From contig BNBX01000008.1 of assembly GCA_014656175.1 (NCBI GenBank), positions 101,815 through 165,814 on the forward strand: a stretch of 64,000 nt of DNA, written 5' to 3'. The notes beneath the pieces were generated by a model that saw only the letters and a program-made list of their open reading frames with translations, did not search any database and was not told the origin of the DNA. This document shows positions 24,221 through 32,413 of this stretch, one piece after another (positions within the stretch are counted from its first letter, which is position 1; each line of letters starts with the position of its first letter). A program made the position numbers and the translations under genes. Source of the stretch: Streptomyces werraensis. GTDB lineage: Bacteria > Actinomycetota > Actinomycetes > Streptomycetales > Streptomycetaceae.

Positions 24221-24327
24221 GAAGCATGCCCTCCCGTCCCGACAACCGGTCTGCCGTCGCCTTCCCGTCCCGCCGTCGTCCACACGCCCCGCTCCCCGGG
24301 CACCCCCCTGCGCCTACCCTGGGCGGC

Positions 24328-25014
24328 ATGCCCACGTTGCTCCTGGTCCGGCACGGACGATCCACCGCCAACACCGAGGGACTGCTCGCCGGCTGGACGC
24401 CCGGCGTGCACCTCGACGACCGCGGGACCGCACAGGCCGCCGCCCTGCCCGGACGGCTCGCCCCGCTGCCGCTGGCCGAGGTCGTCACCAGCCCGCTCGA
24501 CCGCTGCCGGGAGACCGTCGGCCCGCTGCTCCAGGCCCGCCCCGGCCTCACCCACCACACCGACGAACGCATCGGCGAGTGCCACTACGGCGACTGGACC
24601 GGACGCAAGCTCGCCGAGCTCAAGGACGAGCCGCTCATGGAGGTCGTGCAGGCGCACCCGTCCGCCGCGGCCTTCCCCGGCGGGGAGTCCATGCGCGCCA
24701 TGCAGACGCGCGCCGCCGAAGCGGTGCGCGAGTGGAACGCGCGCGTGGAGCGCGACCACGGACCCGACGCCGTGTACCTGATGTGCTCGCACGGCGACAT
24801 CATCAAGTCCCTGGTGGCGGACGCCCTCGGACTTCATCTCGACCTCTTCCAGCGGATCTCCGTCGAACCGTGCTCCGTCACCGCGATCCGTTACACCCGG
24901 CTGCGCCCCTTTCTCCTCCGGCTCGGCGACACCGGCGACTTCGCGTCCCTGGCGCCGCGGGAGGAGCCGCCGGCCGGCGACGCCACGGTGGGGGGCGACG
25001 CGGGCGCACCGTGA
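24328..25014 (+). CDS. Histidine phosphatase, MSMEG_4193-type phosphomutase
   Basis: A 228-residue phosphoglycerate-mutase-superfamily protein. The phosphoacceptor motif LLLVRHGRSTANTEG opens it; second catalytic residues occur in SPLDRCRET, GECHYGDWTG and MCSHGDIIKSL. It matches the actinobacterial family placed beside DUF3090, SCO1664-type and mshC genes (established knowledge). The true substrate is unknown; phosphatase is more likely than mutase. The ATG lies 7 nt after the -10-like TACCCT (24315-24320) and lacks a ribosome-binding site, so the operon mRNA may be leaderless. Confidence 0.92.
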   Translation: MPTLLLVRHGRSTANTEGLLAGWTPGVHLDDRGTAQAAALPGRLAPLPLAEVVTSPLDRCRETVGPLLQARPGLTHHTDERIGECHYGDWTGRKLAELKDEPLMEVVQAHPSAAAFPGGESMRAMQTRAAEAVREWNARVERDHGPDAVYLMCSHGDIIKSLVADALGLHLDLFQRISVEPCSVTAIRYTRLRPFLLRLGDTGDFASLAPREEPPAGDATVGGDAGAP

Positions 25015-25101
25015 TCGTTCCCCGCAGTAGGGTGAAGCGACCGCACAGTTGCGTTGCGATCCACCCATCGCCCGATCCCCGACTTCCCATGGAGACAGGA
25101 C

Positions 25102-25692
25102 GTGTCCCGTCAGGTGTTCCTCTACGACCAACCGGAACGTTTCGTGGCCGGCACGGTCGGACTGCCAGGGCGCCGTACGTTCTTCCTCCAGGCCTCCGCC
25201 GGCTCCCGGGTGACCAGCGTGGCCCTGGAGAAGACCCAGGTCGCGGCGCTCGCCGAGCGGATGGACGAACTGCTCGACGAGGTGGTGCGCCGCAGCGGCG
25301 GCAGCGCGGCGGTGCCCGCGATGGCGCCGACCGAGATCACCGACACCGCGCCGCTGGACACCCCCGTGGAGGAGGAGTTCCGCGTCGGCACCATGGCGCT
25401 CGCCTGGGACGGCGAGGAGCAGCGCATGATCGTGGAGGCGCAGGCCCTCGTCGAACTGGACGCCGACTCCGACGAGGACCTCGCCGAGGCGGAGGAGCGG
25501 CTCCTCCAGGACGAGGAGAACGGCCCCCCGATGCTGCGCGTCCGGCTCACCGGCGCGCAGGCGCGGGCCTTCGCCAAGCGCGCCCTGGACGTCGTCAACG
25601 CGGGGCGGCCGCCGTGCCCCCTGTGCAGCCTCCCGCTCGACCCGGAAGGACACGTATGTCCGCGCCAGAACGGATACCGCCGCGGAGCGTGA
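25102..25692 (+). CDS. DUF3090 family protein with C-terminal zinc motif
   Basis: A 196-residue actinobacterial DUF3090 protein (VSRQVFLYDQPERFVAGTVG onward). The body is rich in acidic residues (DADSDEDLAEAEERLLQDEE). The last 25 residues hold CPLCSLPLDPEGHVC, a C-x2-C...H-x-C pattern that should bind zinc. Function is unknown. The GTG at 25102 follows GGAGACAGGA. Its 3' end overlaps the PI3K-like gene by 37 bp, a strong sign of coupled expression in the mshC-linked module. Confidence 0.9.
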   Translation: MSRQVFLYDQPERFVAGTVGLPGRRTFFLQASAGSRVTSVALEKTQVAALAERMDELLDEVVRRSGGSAAVPAMAPTEITDTAPLDTPVEEEFRVGTMALAWDGEEQRMIVEAQALVELDADSDEDLAEAEERLLQDEENGPPMLRVRLTGAQARAFAKRALDVVNAGRPPCPLCSLPLDPEGHVCPRQNGYRRGA

Positions 25693-26489
25693 CCGCCACC
25701 GACCCGGCCGCGGCCGAGCTGCTCGCCCGCGGCGAGCTGACCGTGCGCGGACGCATCCGTGAGGCGTCGAACGCCGCCCTGTACTGCACCGTCACCCACG
25801 AGGACCGCGAGGCCGCCTGCGTCTACAAGCCCGTCGCGGGGGAGCGGCCCCTGTGGGACTTCCCCGACGGCACCCTGGCCGGGCGTGAGGCCGCCGCGTA
25901 CGAGGTGTCCCGGGCGACCGGCTGGGACCTGGTGCCGCCCACCGTGCTGCGCGACGGCCCGTACGGCGAGGGCATGTGCCAGCTGTGGATCGAGACCGCG
26001 CCCGGTGCCGAGCTGCTCGCCCTGGTGGACGGCGAGGAGCCCGAGCCGGGCTGGAAGGCGATCGGATTCGCCGAGACCGGCGAGGGCCGCACCGCGCTGC
26101 TGGTGCACGCCGACGACGACCGGCTGCGCCGCCTCTCCGTGCTCGACGCGGTGATCAACAACGCCGACCGCAAGGGCGGCCACCTGCTGCCCACGTCCGA
26201 CGGCCGCCTCTACGGCATCGACCACGGGGTCACCTTCAACACCGAGAACAAGCTGCGCACGCTCCTGTGGGGCTGGGCGGGGGAGCCGCTGCCCGAGGAG
26301 GCGCTGGACGTCCTCAGGCGCCTCAGGGACGCCCTCACGCCCGCCGGGCCCCTCACCGCGGCCCTGACCCCGCTGATCACCCCCGCGGAGATCGACGCCA
26401 CCCGCGCCCGCGTGGACTCCCTGCTCGCCTCCGGCACCCATCCGGAACCGGGAGGCGACTGGCCCCCCATCCCCTGGCCGCCGGTCTGA
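25656..26489 (+). CDS. SCO1664 family protein, PI3/PI4-kinase-like fold
   Basis: A 277-residue protein of the actinobacterial SCO1664 family, related to the PI3/PI4-kinase catalytic domain. Visible kinase elements are the nucleotide-binding lysine in EAACVYKPVAGERPLWDFP, the catalytic loop VINNADRKGGHLL and the metal-binding IDHGVTF. The substrate could be a lipid, inositol or protein; none is proven. It starts at the ATG 25656 after GGAAGGA, inside the DUF3090 gene. Its placement 112 bp before mshC, whose substrate is an inositol glycoside, makes a link to inositol or thiol metabolism attractive but unproven. Confidence 0.9.
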   Translation: MSAPERIPPRSVTATDPAAAELLARGELTVRGRIREASNAALYCTVTHEDREAACVYKPVAGERPLWDFPDGTLAGREAAAYEVSRATGWDLVPPTVLRDGPYGEGMCQLWIETAPGAELLALVDGEEPEPGWKAIGFAETGEGRTALLVHADDDRLRRLSVLDAVINNADRKGGHLLPTSDGRLYGIDHGVTFNTENKLRTLLWGWAGEPLPEEALDVLRRLRDALTPAGPLTAALTPLITPAEIDATRARVDSLLASGTHPEPGGDWPPIPWPPV

Positions 26490-26557
26490 CCGTGACGGAG
26501 GCCGGTGAGGCACACGGCGCGGCGACGCGCAAGAACGCCTCCCCGGCCAAACGCCCC

Positions 26558-26595
26558 GTTCCGGTTCGTATCCGGAACTCGGGTCCGGTTAGGCT
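26558..26595 (+). promoter_or_regulatory. mshC promoter region
   Basis: GTTCCGG (26558-26564) and CCGGAAC (26572-26578) are a perfect 7-bp inverted repeat with a 7-nt spacer. TAGGCT at 26590-26595 is a -10-like element ending 6 nt before the mshC ATG; there is no ribosome-binding site, so the transcript should be leaderless. The inverted repeat lies about where a regulator would contact the -35 region. Confidence 0.5.
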
Positions 26596-26601
26596 CATGA
26601 C

Positions 26602-27831
26602 ATGCATGCCTGGCCCGCTTCCGAAGTCCCCGCCCTGCCCGGTCAGGGCCGCGACCTGAGGATCCACGACACCGCGACCGACGGTCCGGTCACCCTCGAC
26701 CCCGGTCCCGTCGCCCGTCTCTACGTCTGCGGCATCACGCCCTACGACGCCACCCACATCGGACACGCGGCGACCTACAACGCGTTCGACCTCGTGCAGC
26801 GTGTGTGGCTCGACAACAAGCGGCAGGTTCACTACGTCCAGAACGTCACCGACGTCGACGACCCGCTGCTGGAGCGGGCCGAGCGCGACGGCGTCGACTG
26901 GACCGCGCTCGCCGAGCGGGAGACCGCCCTGTTCCGCGAGGACATGACGGCCCTGCGGATGCTGCCGCCCCGGCACTACATAGGCGCGGTCGAGGCCATA
27001 CCCGGCATCGTCCCGATCGTCGAGCGGCTCCGTGAGCTCGGCGCCACCTACGAGATCGACGGCGACATCTACTTCTCCGTCGAGTCCGACCGGCACTTCG
27101 GCCAGGTCTCGCACCTGGACGCGGCCGCCATGCGGATGCTGTCCGCCGAACGCGGCGGCGACCCGGACCGCCCGGGCAAGAAGAACCCCGTCGACCCGAT
27201 GCTCTGGATGGCCGCCCGCGAGGGCGAGCCGAGCTGGGACGGCGGCTCGCTCGGCCGCGGCCGGCCCGGCTGGCACATCGAGTGCGTGGCCATCGCCCTC
27301 GACCACCTGGGCATGACCTTCGACATCCAGGGCGGCGGCTCCGACCTGGTCTTCCCGCACCACGAGATGGGCGCCTCGCACGCCCAGGTGCTCACCGGCG
27401 AATACCCGATGGCCAAGGCCTACGTGCACGCCGGCATGGTCGCCCTGCACGGCGAGAAGATGTCCAAGTCCAAGGGCAACCTGGTCTTCGTCTCCCAGTT
27501 GCGGCGCGACGGCGTCGACCCGGCGGCGATCCGCCTGGCGCTCCTCGCCCACCACTACCGCTCCGACTGGGAGTGGACCGACCAGGTCCTCCAGGACGCC
27601 GTGACCCGCCTCGACCACTGGCGCGCCGCGGTCTCCCGCCCCGACGGCCCTCCCGCCGAGGCGCTCGTCGAGGAGATCCGCGACGCCCTCGCGGACGACC
27701 TGAACGCCCCGGCCGCGCTCGCCGCCGTCGACCGCTGGACCGTCCTCCAGGAGCAGACCGGCGGCACCGACACCGGCGCCCCCGGCATCGTCTCCCGCGC
27801 CGTGGACGCATTGCTGGGAGTCGCCCTCTAG
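26602..27831 (+). CDS. mshC: Mycothiol biosynthesis cysteine ligase MshC
   Basis: A 409-residue L-cysteine:1D-myo-inositol 2-amino-2-deoxy-alpha-D-glucopyranoside ligase. It is a class I cysteinyl-tRNA synthetase relative without the tRNA anticodon domain. The HIGH motif is THIGHAATY (His52-His55), zinc ligands include Cys43 in YVCGITPYD, Cys in WHIECVAIAL and the HHEMGASHAQ histidine; the KMSKS loop is GEKMSKSKGNL. It activates cysteine as adenylate and joins it to GlcN-Ins, the penultimate step of mycothiol synthesis. It is preceded by the PI3K-like, DUF3090 and phosphomutase genes. Start: ATG at 26602, probably leaderless. Confidence 0.97.
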   Translation: MHAWPASEVPALPGQGRDLRIHDTATDGPVTLDPGPVARLYVCGITPYDATHIGHAATYNAFDLVQRVWLDNKRQVHYVQNVTDVDDPLLERAERDGVDWTALAERETALFREDMTALRMLPPRHYIGAVEAIPGIVPIVERLRELGATYEIDGDIYFSVESDRHFGQVSHLDAAAMRMLSAERGGDPDRPGKKNPVDPMLWMAAREGEPSWDGGSLGRGRPGWHIECVAIALDHLGMTFDIQGGGSDLVFPHHEMGASHAQVLTGEYPMAKAYVHAGMVALHGEKMSKSKGNLVFVSQLRRDGVDPAAIRLALLAHHYRSDWEWTDQVLQDAVTRLDHWRAAVSRPDGPPAEALVEEIRDALADDLNAPAALAAVDRWTVLQEQTGGTDTGAPGIVSRAVDALLGVAL

Positions 27832-27837
27832 GAAAAC

Positions 27838-27890
27838 CCCCTTCAGGGGCGCGGGGAACTGCGCGACCAGCCACAACGGCGCCGCACCCG
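27838..27890 (+). repeat. Dispersed Streptomyces intergenic repeat after mshC
   Basis: CTTCAGGGGCGCGGGG followed by AACTGCGCGACCAGCC and CACAACGGCGCCGCA is a sequence I recognise from the 3' flanks of many Streptomyces genes. It is GC-rich and can form a hairpin. Its copy number cannot be determined from this window. Confidence 0.55.
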
Positions 27891-27906
27891 CCGCGCGACG
27901 CGAAAA

Positions 27907-27942
27907 GACGAGGGGCCCGCTCATGAGAACGGGCCCCTCGTC
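27907..27942. terminator. Bidirectional terminator between mshC and the PAC2 gene
   Basis: A 13-bp perfect stem (27907-27919 with 27930-27942, GACGAGGGGCCCG type) around a 10-nt loop. It separates convergent genes. Confidence 0.88.
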
Positions 27943-27950
27943 ATGTCACG

Positions 27951-28940
27951 TCACTCCTCGGACGACTCGTCGCCGTCCTGATCCGCCTCCCGCCGAGGCG
28001 GCTTGGGCGGCCGGGACCGGCCACCGGGCCCGTCCCGCCGGTACGACGGCCCGCCGTCGGCCCCCTCCGCGGTCGCGTGACCCCCGGGCGGCCCCGACGC
28101 ACCGTCACGGCGCCGCAGATACCGCTCGAACTCCCGGGCAATCGCCTCACCCGACGCCTCCGGCAGCTCGGCGGTGTCCCGCGCCTCCTCCAGCGTCTGC
28201 ACGTACTCGGCGACCTCGCTGTCCTCCGCGGCCAGCTGGTCCACGCCCACCTGCCAGGCGCGCGCGTCCTCGGGCAGCTCGCCCAGCGGGATCCGCACGT
28301 CGATCAGGTCCTCGAGCCGGTTCAACAGGGCCAGTGTGGCCTTCGGGTTGGGCGGCTGCGACACGTAGTGCGGGACGGCCGCCCACAGCGACACCGCGGG
28401 GACGCCCGCGTGCGTGCACGCCTCCTGGAGGATGCCGACGATGCCCGTGGGCCCCTCGTACTTGGTCTCCTCCAGGTCCATGCGGCGGGCCAGGTCCGGG
28501 TCGGACGTGGTCCCGCTGATCGGGACCGGACGGGTGTGCGGGGTGTCGCCGAGCAGCGCGCCCAGCACCACCACCAGCTCCACGCCCAGCTCGTGCGCGA
28601 AGCCGAGGATCTCGTTGCAGAACGAGCGCCAGCGCATGGACGGTTCGATGCCGCGCACCAGCACCAGGTCGCGCGGTTTCTCGCCGCCCACCCGCACCAC
28701 CGACAGCCGCGTCGTCGGCCAGGTGATCTTCCGCACGCCGTTCTCCAGGAACACCGTGGGGCGGTTGACCTGGAAGTCGTAGTAGTCCTCGGCGTCGAGC
28801 GCCGCGAACACCTCGCCCTTCCACTCCCTGTCCAGATGCGCGACCGCGGTGGAGGCGGCGTCGCCGGCGTCGTTCCAGCCCTCGAACGCGGCCACCATGA
28901 CCGGGTCGATCAGCTCGGGAACCCCCTCGAGCTCGATCAC
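27951..28940 (-). CDS. PAC2 family (proteasome assembly chaperone-like) protein
   Basis: A 329-residue PAC2-fold protein. AAFEGWNDAGDAASTAVAHL is the family N-terminus; LVLVRGIEPSMRWRSF and GVPAVSLWAAVPHYVSQPPN follow. The last about 60 residues are a charged, disordered tail (GASGPPGGHATAEGADGG onward). Homologues of eukaryotic PAC2 occur across actinobacteria, but a proteasome-assembly role there is not established. GTG start at 28940. The gene is convergent with mshC and about 20 kb from the proteasome genes, so an assembly function should not be assumed. Confidence 0.88.
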   Translation of the reverse strand: MIELEGVPELIDPVMVAAFEGWNDAGDAASTAVAHLDREWKGEVFAALDAEDYYDFQVNRPTVFLENGVRKITWPTTRLSVVRVGGEKPRDLVLVRGIEPSMRWRSFCNEILGFAHELGVELVVVLGALLGDTPHTRPVPISGTTSDPDLARRMDLEETKYEGPTGIVGILQEACTHAGVPAVSLWAAVPHYVSQPPNPKATLALLNRLEDLIDVRIPLGELPEDARAWQVGVDQLAAEDSEVAEYVQTLEEARDTAELPEASGEAIAREFERYLRRRDGASGPPGGHATAEGADGGPSYRRDGPGGRSRPPKPPRREADQDGDESSEE

Positions 28941-29087
28941 CCAGCGCCTCCTTCCGACGTGCCCTCATGTACGCACCAACCTTACGGCGTGTCCACGGGG
29001 GCTCCCGCAGCTCCCCGCACAAGGGGAGTGCCCCATCACTGCCCCGCACGGCGGCGGGAAACACCCCGCGCGGCGGACCGCGGAACG

Positions 29088-29158
29088 CGGTGAGGGGCGG
29101 CCCCGTCGGCGCGGGCCGCCCCTCACCGCACGCCGGCTCCCGTGCGGGGGAGCCGGCG
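29088..29158 (-). terminator. Tandem terminator hairpins of the glycerol operon
   Basis: Two perfect hairpins follow the glpD stop: 29131-29140 with 29149-29158 (10 bp), then 29088-29103 with 29113-29128 (16 bp). Together they should end the glpFKD transcript. Confidence 0.85.
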
Positions 29159-29167
29159 CGGGCGCGG

Positions 29168-30784
29168 TCACTTCCTGTCGAGCAGCTCCTGCACGTCCGC
29201 CCGTACCTCGTCCGTGGCCAGGCCGCGGATGGTCAGGGTGGTGCGGCGGCGCAGCACGTCGTCCGCCGTCTCGGCCCACTCGTGGTCCCGGGCCCACACG
29301 ACCTGTGCCCAGATCTCCGGGGCGTCCGGGTGGACACGCCGGGCCAGCGCCGGGTCCTCGTTCGCCAGGCGGGCGATGTCGAAGGCCAGCGACCCGTAGT
29401 GGGTGGCCAGGTGACGTGCGGTGTCGGCCGCCATGCGCGGGCCGGGCGCCGGGCCGTCCACCAGCAGGCGGTGGGCGACGGCGCGCGGGTTGGCCACGCC
29501 GGGCAGCGGCAGCTTCTTCGGCAGCGCGCCGACCGGCTCGAAGTCCTCGCCCAGCGGGTGGCCGGGCAGCTCCTGCAGCTTGCGCATCACCGTACGGCCG
29601 ATGTGCCGGAACGTGGTCCACTTGCCGCCGGCGACGGACAGCATCCCGCCCTTGCCCTCGGTGACCACGGTCTCCCGCTTGGCCTTGGCCGTGTCACCGG
29701 GGCCGCCCGGCAGCACCCGCAGACCGGCGAAGGAGTACGTGATCAGGTCACGGTCGAGCTGCTGGTCGCGGATGGAGAAGGCGGCCTCGTCGAGTATCTG
29801 CGCGATGTCCCTCTCGTTCACCGCGACGTCCGCCGGGTCGCCCTCGTACTCCTCGTCGGTGGTGCCGAGCAGCAGCATGTCCTCCCAGGGGAGGGCGAAG
29901 GTGATCCGGTACTTGTCGATCGGCGTGGCCAGCGCGGCCTTCCACGGGGAGGTCCGCTTCAGGACCAGGTGCGCGCCCTTCGACAGGCGGATCGACGGGG
30001 CCGCGGCCGGGTCCTCCATGCGGCGCAGGTGGTCCACCCACGGGCCGGTGGCGTTGAGCACCAGCCGGGCGTTGACGCCGAACTCGTCGCCGGAGAGGCG
30101 GTCGCGCAGCTCGGCGCCGGTGACCCGGCCCTTGGTGAAGCGCAGGCCGGTCACCTCGGCGTGGTTGAGGACGACCGCGCCCGACTCGGCGGCCGCGCGG
30201 ACCGTCATGAGGGCCATGCGCGCGTCGTTCATCTGGTCGTCGCCGTACACGGCCACGGCCTTGAGGTTCTCGGTGCGCAGCTCCGGCACGTCCTGCGCGG
30301 CCTTCGCAGGCGACAGCAGGTGACCCACGCCGTCGCCGAAGGCCGACAGCGCCGAGTAGGCGAAGACGCCCGCCCCGAGCTTCGCCGCGCCGTGCGGCCC
30401 GCCCTTGTACACGGGGAGGTAGAACGTGAGCGGGTTCGACAGGTGGGGGGCCACCTGACGGGAGACCGCACGGCGCTCGAAGTGGTTCTCCGCCACCAGC
30501 TTCACCGCGCCGGTCTGCAGGTAGCGCAGACCGCCGTGGAGCAGCTTGGAGGAGGCGGAGGAGGTGGCTCCGGCGAAGTCACCGGCGTCCACCAGAGCCA
30601 CCCTGAGACCGGACTGCGCGGCGTGCCAGGCGGTGGAGATGCCCAGGATGCCGCCGCCGATGACGAGGAGGTCGTACGACGCCTTGGAAAGCTGCTCCCG
30701 GGTCTCGGCACGGCTCGGGTTCGGGCCGGAGGCCGGGTGCGTCCCCAGGGCAGGTACGGACTGCGGGGTGGCTTGGGTGGTCAT
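29168..30784 (-). CDS. glpD: Glycerol-3-phosphate dehydrogenase (FAD, quinone-linked)
   Basis: A 538-residue flavoprotein. The N-terminal dinucleotide motif DLLVIGGGILGISTAWHAAQ binds FAD; SSKLLHGGLRYLQTGAVKLV is the glycerol-3-phosphate dehydrogenase signature, and LTYSFAGLRVLPG-type segments plus a C-terminal GlpA/GlpD helical domain complete it. It oxidises glycerol-3-phosphate to dihydroxyacetone phosphate and feeds electrons to menaquinone at the membrane. ATG at 30784 lies 7 bp from the glpK stop. It corresponds to gylB of the S. coelicolor gylCABX operon. Confidence 0.95.
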   Translation of the reverse strand: MTTQATPQSVPALGTHPASGPNPSRAETREQLSKASYDLLVIGGGILGISTAWHAAQSGLRVALVDAGDFAGATSSASSKLLHGGLRYLQTGAVKLVAENHFERRAVSRQVAPHLSNPLTFYLPVYKGGPHGAAKLGAGVFAYSALSAFGDGVGHLLSPAKAAQDVPELRTENLKAVAVYGDDQMNDARMALMTVRAAAESGAVVLNHAEVTGLRFTKGRVTGAELRDRLSGDEFGVNARLVLNATGPWVDHLRRMEDPAAAPSIRLSKGAHLVLKRTSPWKAALATPIDKYRITFALPWEDMLLLGTTDEEYEGDPADVAVNERDIAQILDEAAFSIRDQQLDRDLITYSFAGLRVLPGGPGDTAKAKRETVVTEGKGGMLSVAGGKWTTFRHIGRTVMRKLQELPGHPLGEDFEPVGALPKKLPLPGVANPRAVAHRLLVDGPAPGPRMAADTARHLATHYGSLAFDIARLANEDPALARRVHPDAPEIWAQVVWARDHEWAETADDVLRRRTTLTIRGLATDEVRADVQELLDRK

Positions 30785-30791
30785 GGCGGTT

Positions 30792-32330
30792 CTACTCCTC
30801 GTCCTCGAGCCAGCCCATGGTCCGCTCGACGGCCTTGAGCCAGCTCTTGTACTCACGGTCGCGGGTGTCCGCGTCCATGCGGGGGGTCCACTCGGCGGCC
30901 CTGCGCCAGTTGGCGCGCAGGTCGTCGGTGCTGTTCCAGAAGCCGACGGCCAGGCCGGCGGCGTAGGCGGCGCCGAGGCAGGTGGTCTCGGCGACCATCG
31001 GGCGCACCACGGGGGCGTCCACGAAGTCGGCGAGGGTCTGCATCAGCAGGTTGTTGGAGGTCATGCCGCCGTCGACCTTGAGAGCGGCGAGCTCCACGCC
31101 GGAGTCCTTCGTCATGGCGTCGGCGATCTCCCGCGTCTGCCAGGCGGTGGCCTCCAGGACGGCGCGCGCGAGGTGCGCCTTGGTCACGTACCGGGTGAGG
31201 CCGGCGATCACACCGCGGGCGTCGGAGCGCCAGTACGGGGCGAACAGGCCGGAGAAGGCCGGCACGAAGTAGGCGCCGCCGTTGTCCTCGACGGACAGCG
31301 CCAGGGTCTCGATCTCCGCGGCGGTGGAGATCAGGCCCATCTGGTCGCGCATCCACTGCACCAGCGAACCGGTGACGGCGATCGAGCCCTCCAGGGCGTA
31401 GACCGGCTTCTGGTCGCCGATCTGGTAGCCGACCGTGGTCAGCAGGCCGCTGTACGAGTTGATGATCTTGTCGCCGGTGTTCATCACCATGAAGGTGCCG
31501 GTGCCGTAGGTCGACTTGGTCTCGCCCTCGGCGAAGCAGGTCTGGCCGAACAGCGCCGCCTGCTGGTCGCCGAGCGCCGATGCGACCGGGATGCCGCCGA
31601 GCAGGTCGCCCAGCTTGCCGCCCTTGATCTCGCCGTAGACCTCGGCGGAGGAGCGGATCTCCGGCAGCATCTGCGTCGGGACGCCGATCGACTCGGCGAT
31701 CCTCGTGTCCCACTGCATGGTGTGCAGGTTCATCAGCATGGTGCGGGAGGCGTTGGTGACGTCGGTGACGTGCCGGCCGCCGTCCGTTCCGCCCGTGAGG
31801 TTCCAGATGACCCATGTGTCCATGGTGCCGAAAAGAATGTCGCCCGCCTCCGCACGCTCCTTCAGCCCCTCGACGTTGTCGAGCAGCCAGCGCGCCTTGG
31901 GACCGGCGAAGTAGGAGGCCAGGGGGAGGCCGGTCTCGCGGCGGAAGCGGTCCTGGCCGACGTTGCGGCCCAGCTCACGGCAGAGGGCGTCGGTACGGGT
32001 GTCCTGCCAGACGATCGCGTTGTGGACCGGCTCACCGGTGTTCCTGTCCCAGAGCACGGTGGTCTCACGCTGGTTGGTGATGCCGATGGCCTTGATGTCG
32101 TCCCGGGTGATGCCGGCCTTGGCGACGGCGCCGGCGACCACTTCCTGGACGTTCGTCCAGATCTCGGTGGCGTCGTGCTCCACCCAGCCGGGCTTGGGGA
32201 AGATCTGCTCGTGCTCCTTCTGGTCGACGGAGACGATGCGCCCGTCGCGGTCGAAGACGATGCAGCGGGAAGAGGTGGTGCCCTGGTCGATCGCGGCGAT
32301 GAACGGGCCGGCGGTGTGGGCGTCGGTCAC
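30792..32330 (-). CDS. glpK: Glycerol kinase
   Basis: A 512-residue FGGY-family kinase. AIDQGTTSSRCIVFDRDGRI opens the actin-like ATPase fold; ITNQRETTVLWDRNTGEPVH and AIVWQDTRTDALC contact glycerol and ATP, and LKVDGGMTSNNLLMQTLADF lies in the second lobe. It phosphorylates glycerol to glycerol-3-phosphate, trapping it after entry through GlpF. GTG start at 32330. It corresponds to gylA and lies between glpF and glpD. Confidence 0.97.
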   Translation of the reverse strand: MTDAHTAGPFIAAIDQGTTSSRCIVFDRDGRIVSVDQKEHEQIFPKPGWVEHDATEIWTNVQEVVAGAVAKAGITRDDIKAIGITNQRETTVLWDRNTGEPVHNAIVWQDTRTDALCRELGRNVGQDRFRRETGLPLASYFAGPKARWLLDNVEGLKERAEAGDILFGTMDTWVIWNLTGGTDGGRHVTDVTNASRTMLMNLHTMQWDTRIAESIGVPTQMLPEIRSSAEVYGEIKGGKLGDLLGGIPVASALGDQQAALFGQTCFAEGETKSTYGTGTFMVMNTGDKIINSYSGLLTTVGYQIGDQKPVYALEGSIAVTGSLVQWMRDQMGLISTAAEIETLALSVEDNGGAYFVPAFSGLFAPYWRSDARGVIAGLTRYVTKAHLARAVLEATAWQTREIADAMTKDSGVELAALKVDGGMTSNNLLMQTLADFVDAPVVRPMVAETTCLGAAYAAGLAVGFWNSTDDLRANWRRAAEWTPRMDADTRDREYKSWLKAVERTMGWLEDEE

Positions 32331-32413
32331 GGTGTGCTCCTGGGAGTTCCTTGGTTACGGGGCAGTGGGTACGGCGCTTCTACAACGATCGCGGTCGAAG
32401 CCGGTGAGGTCGT

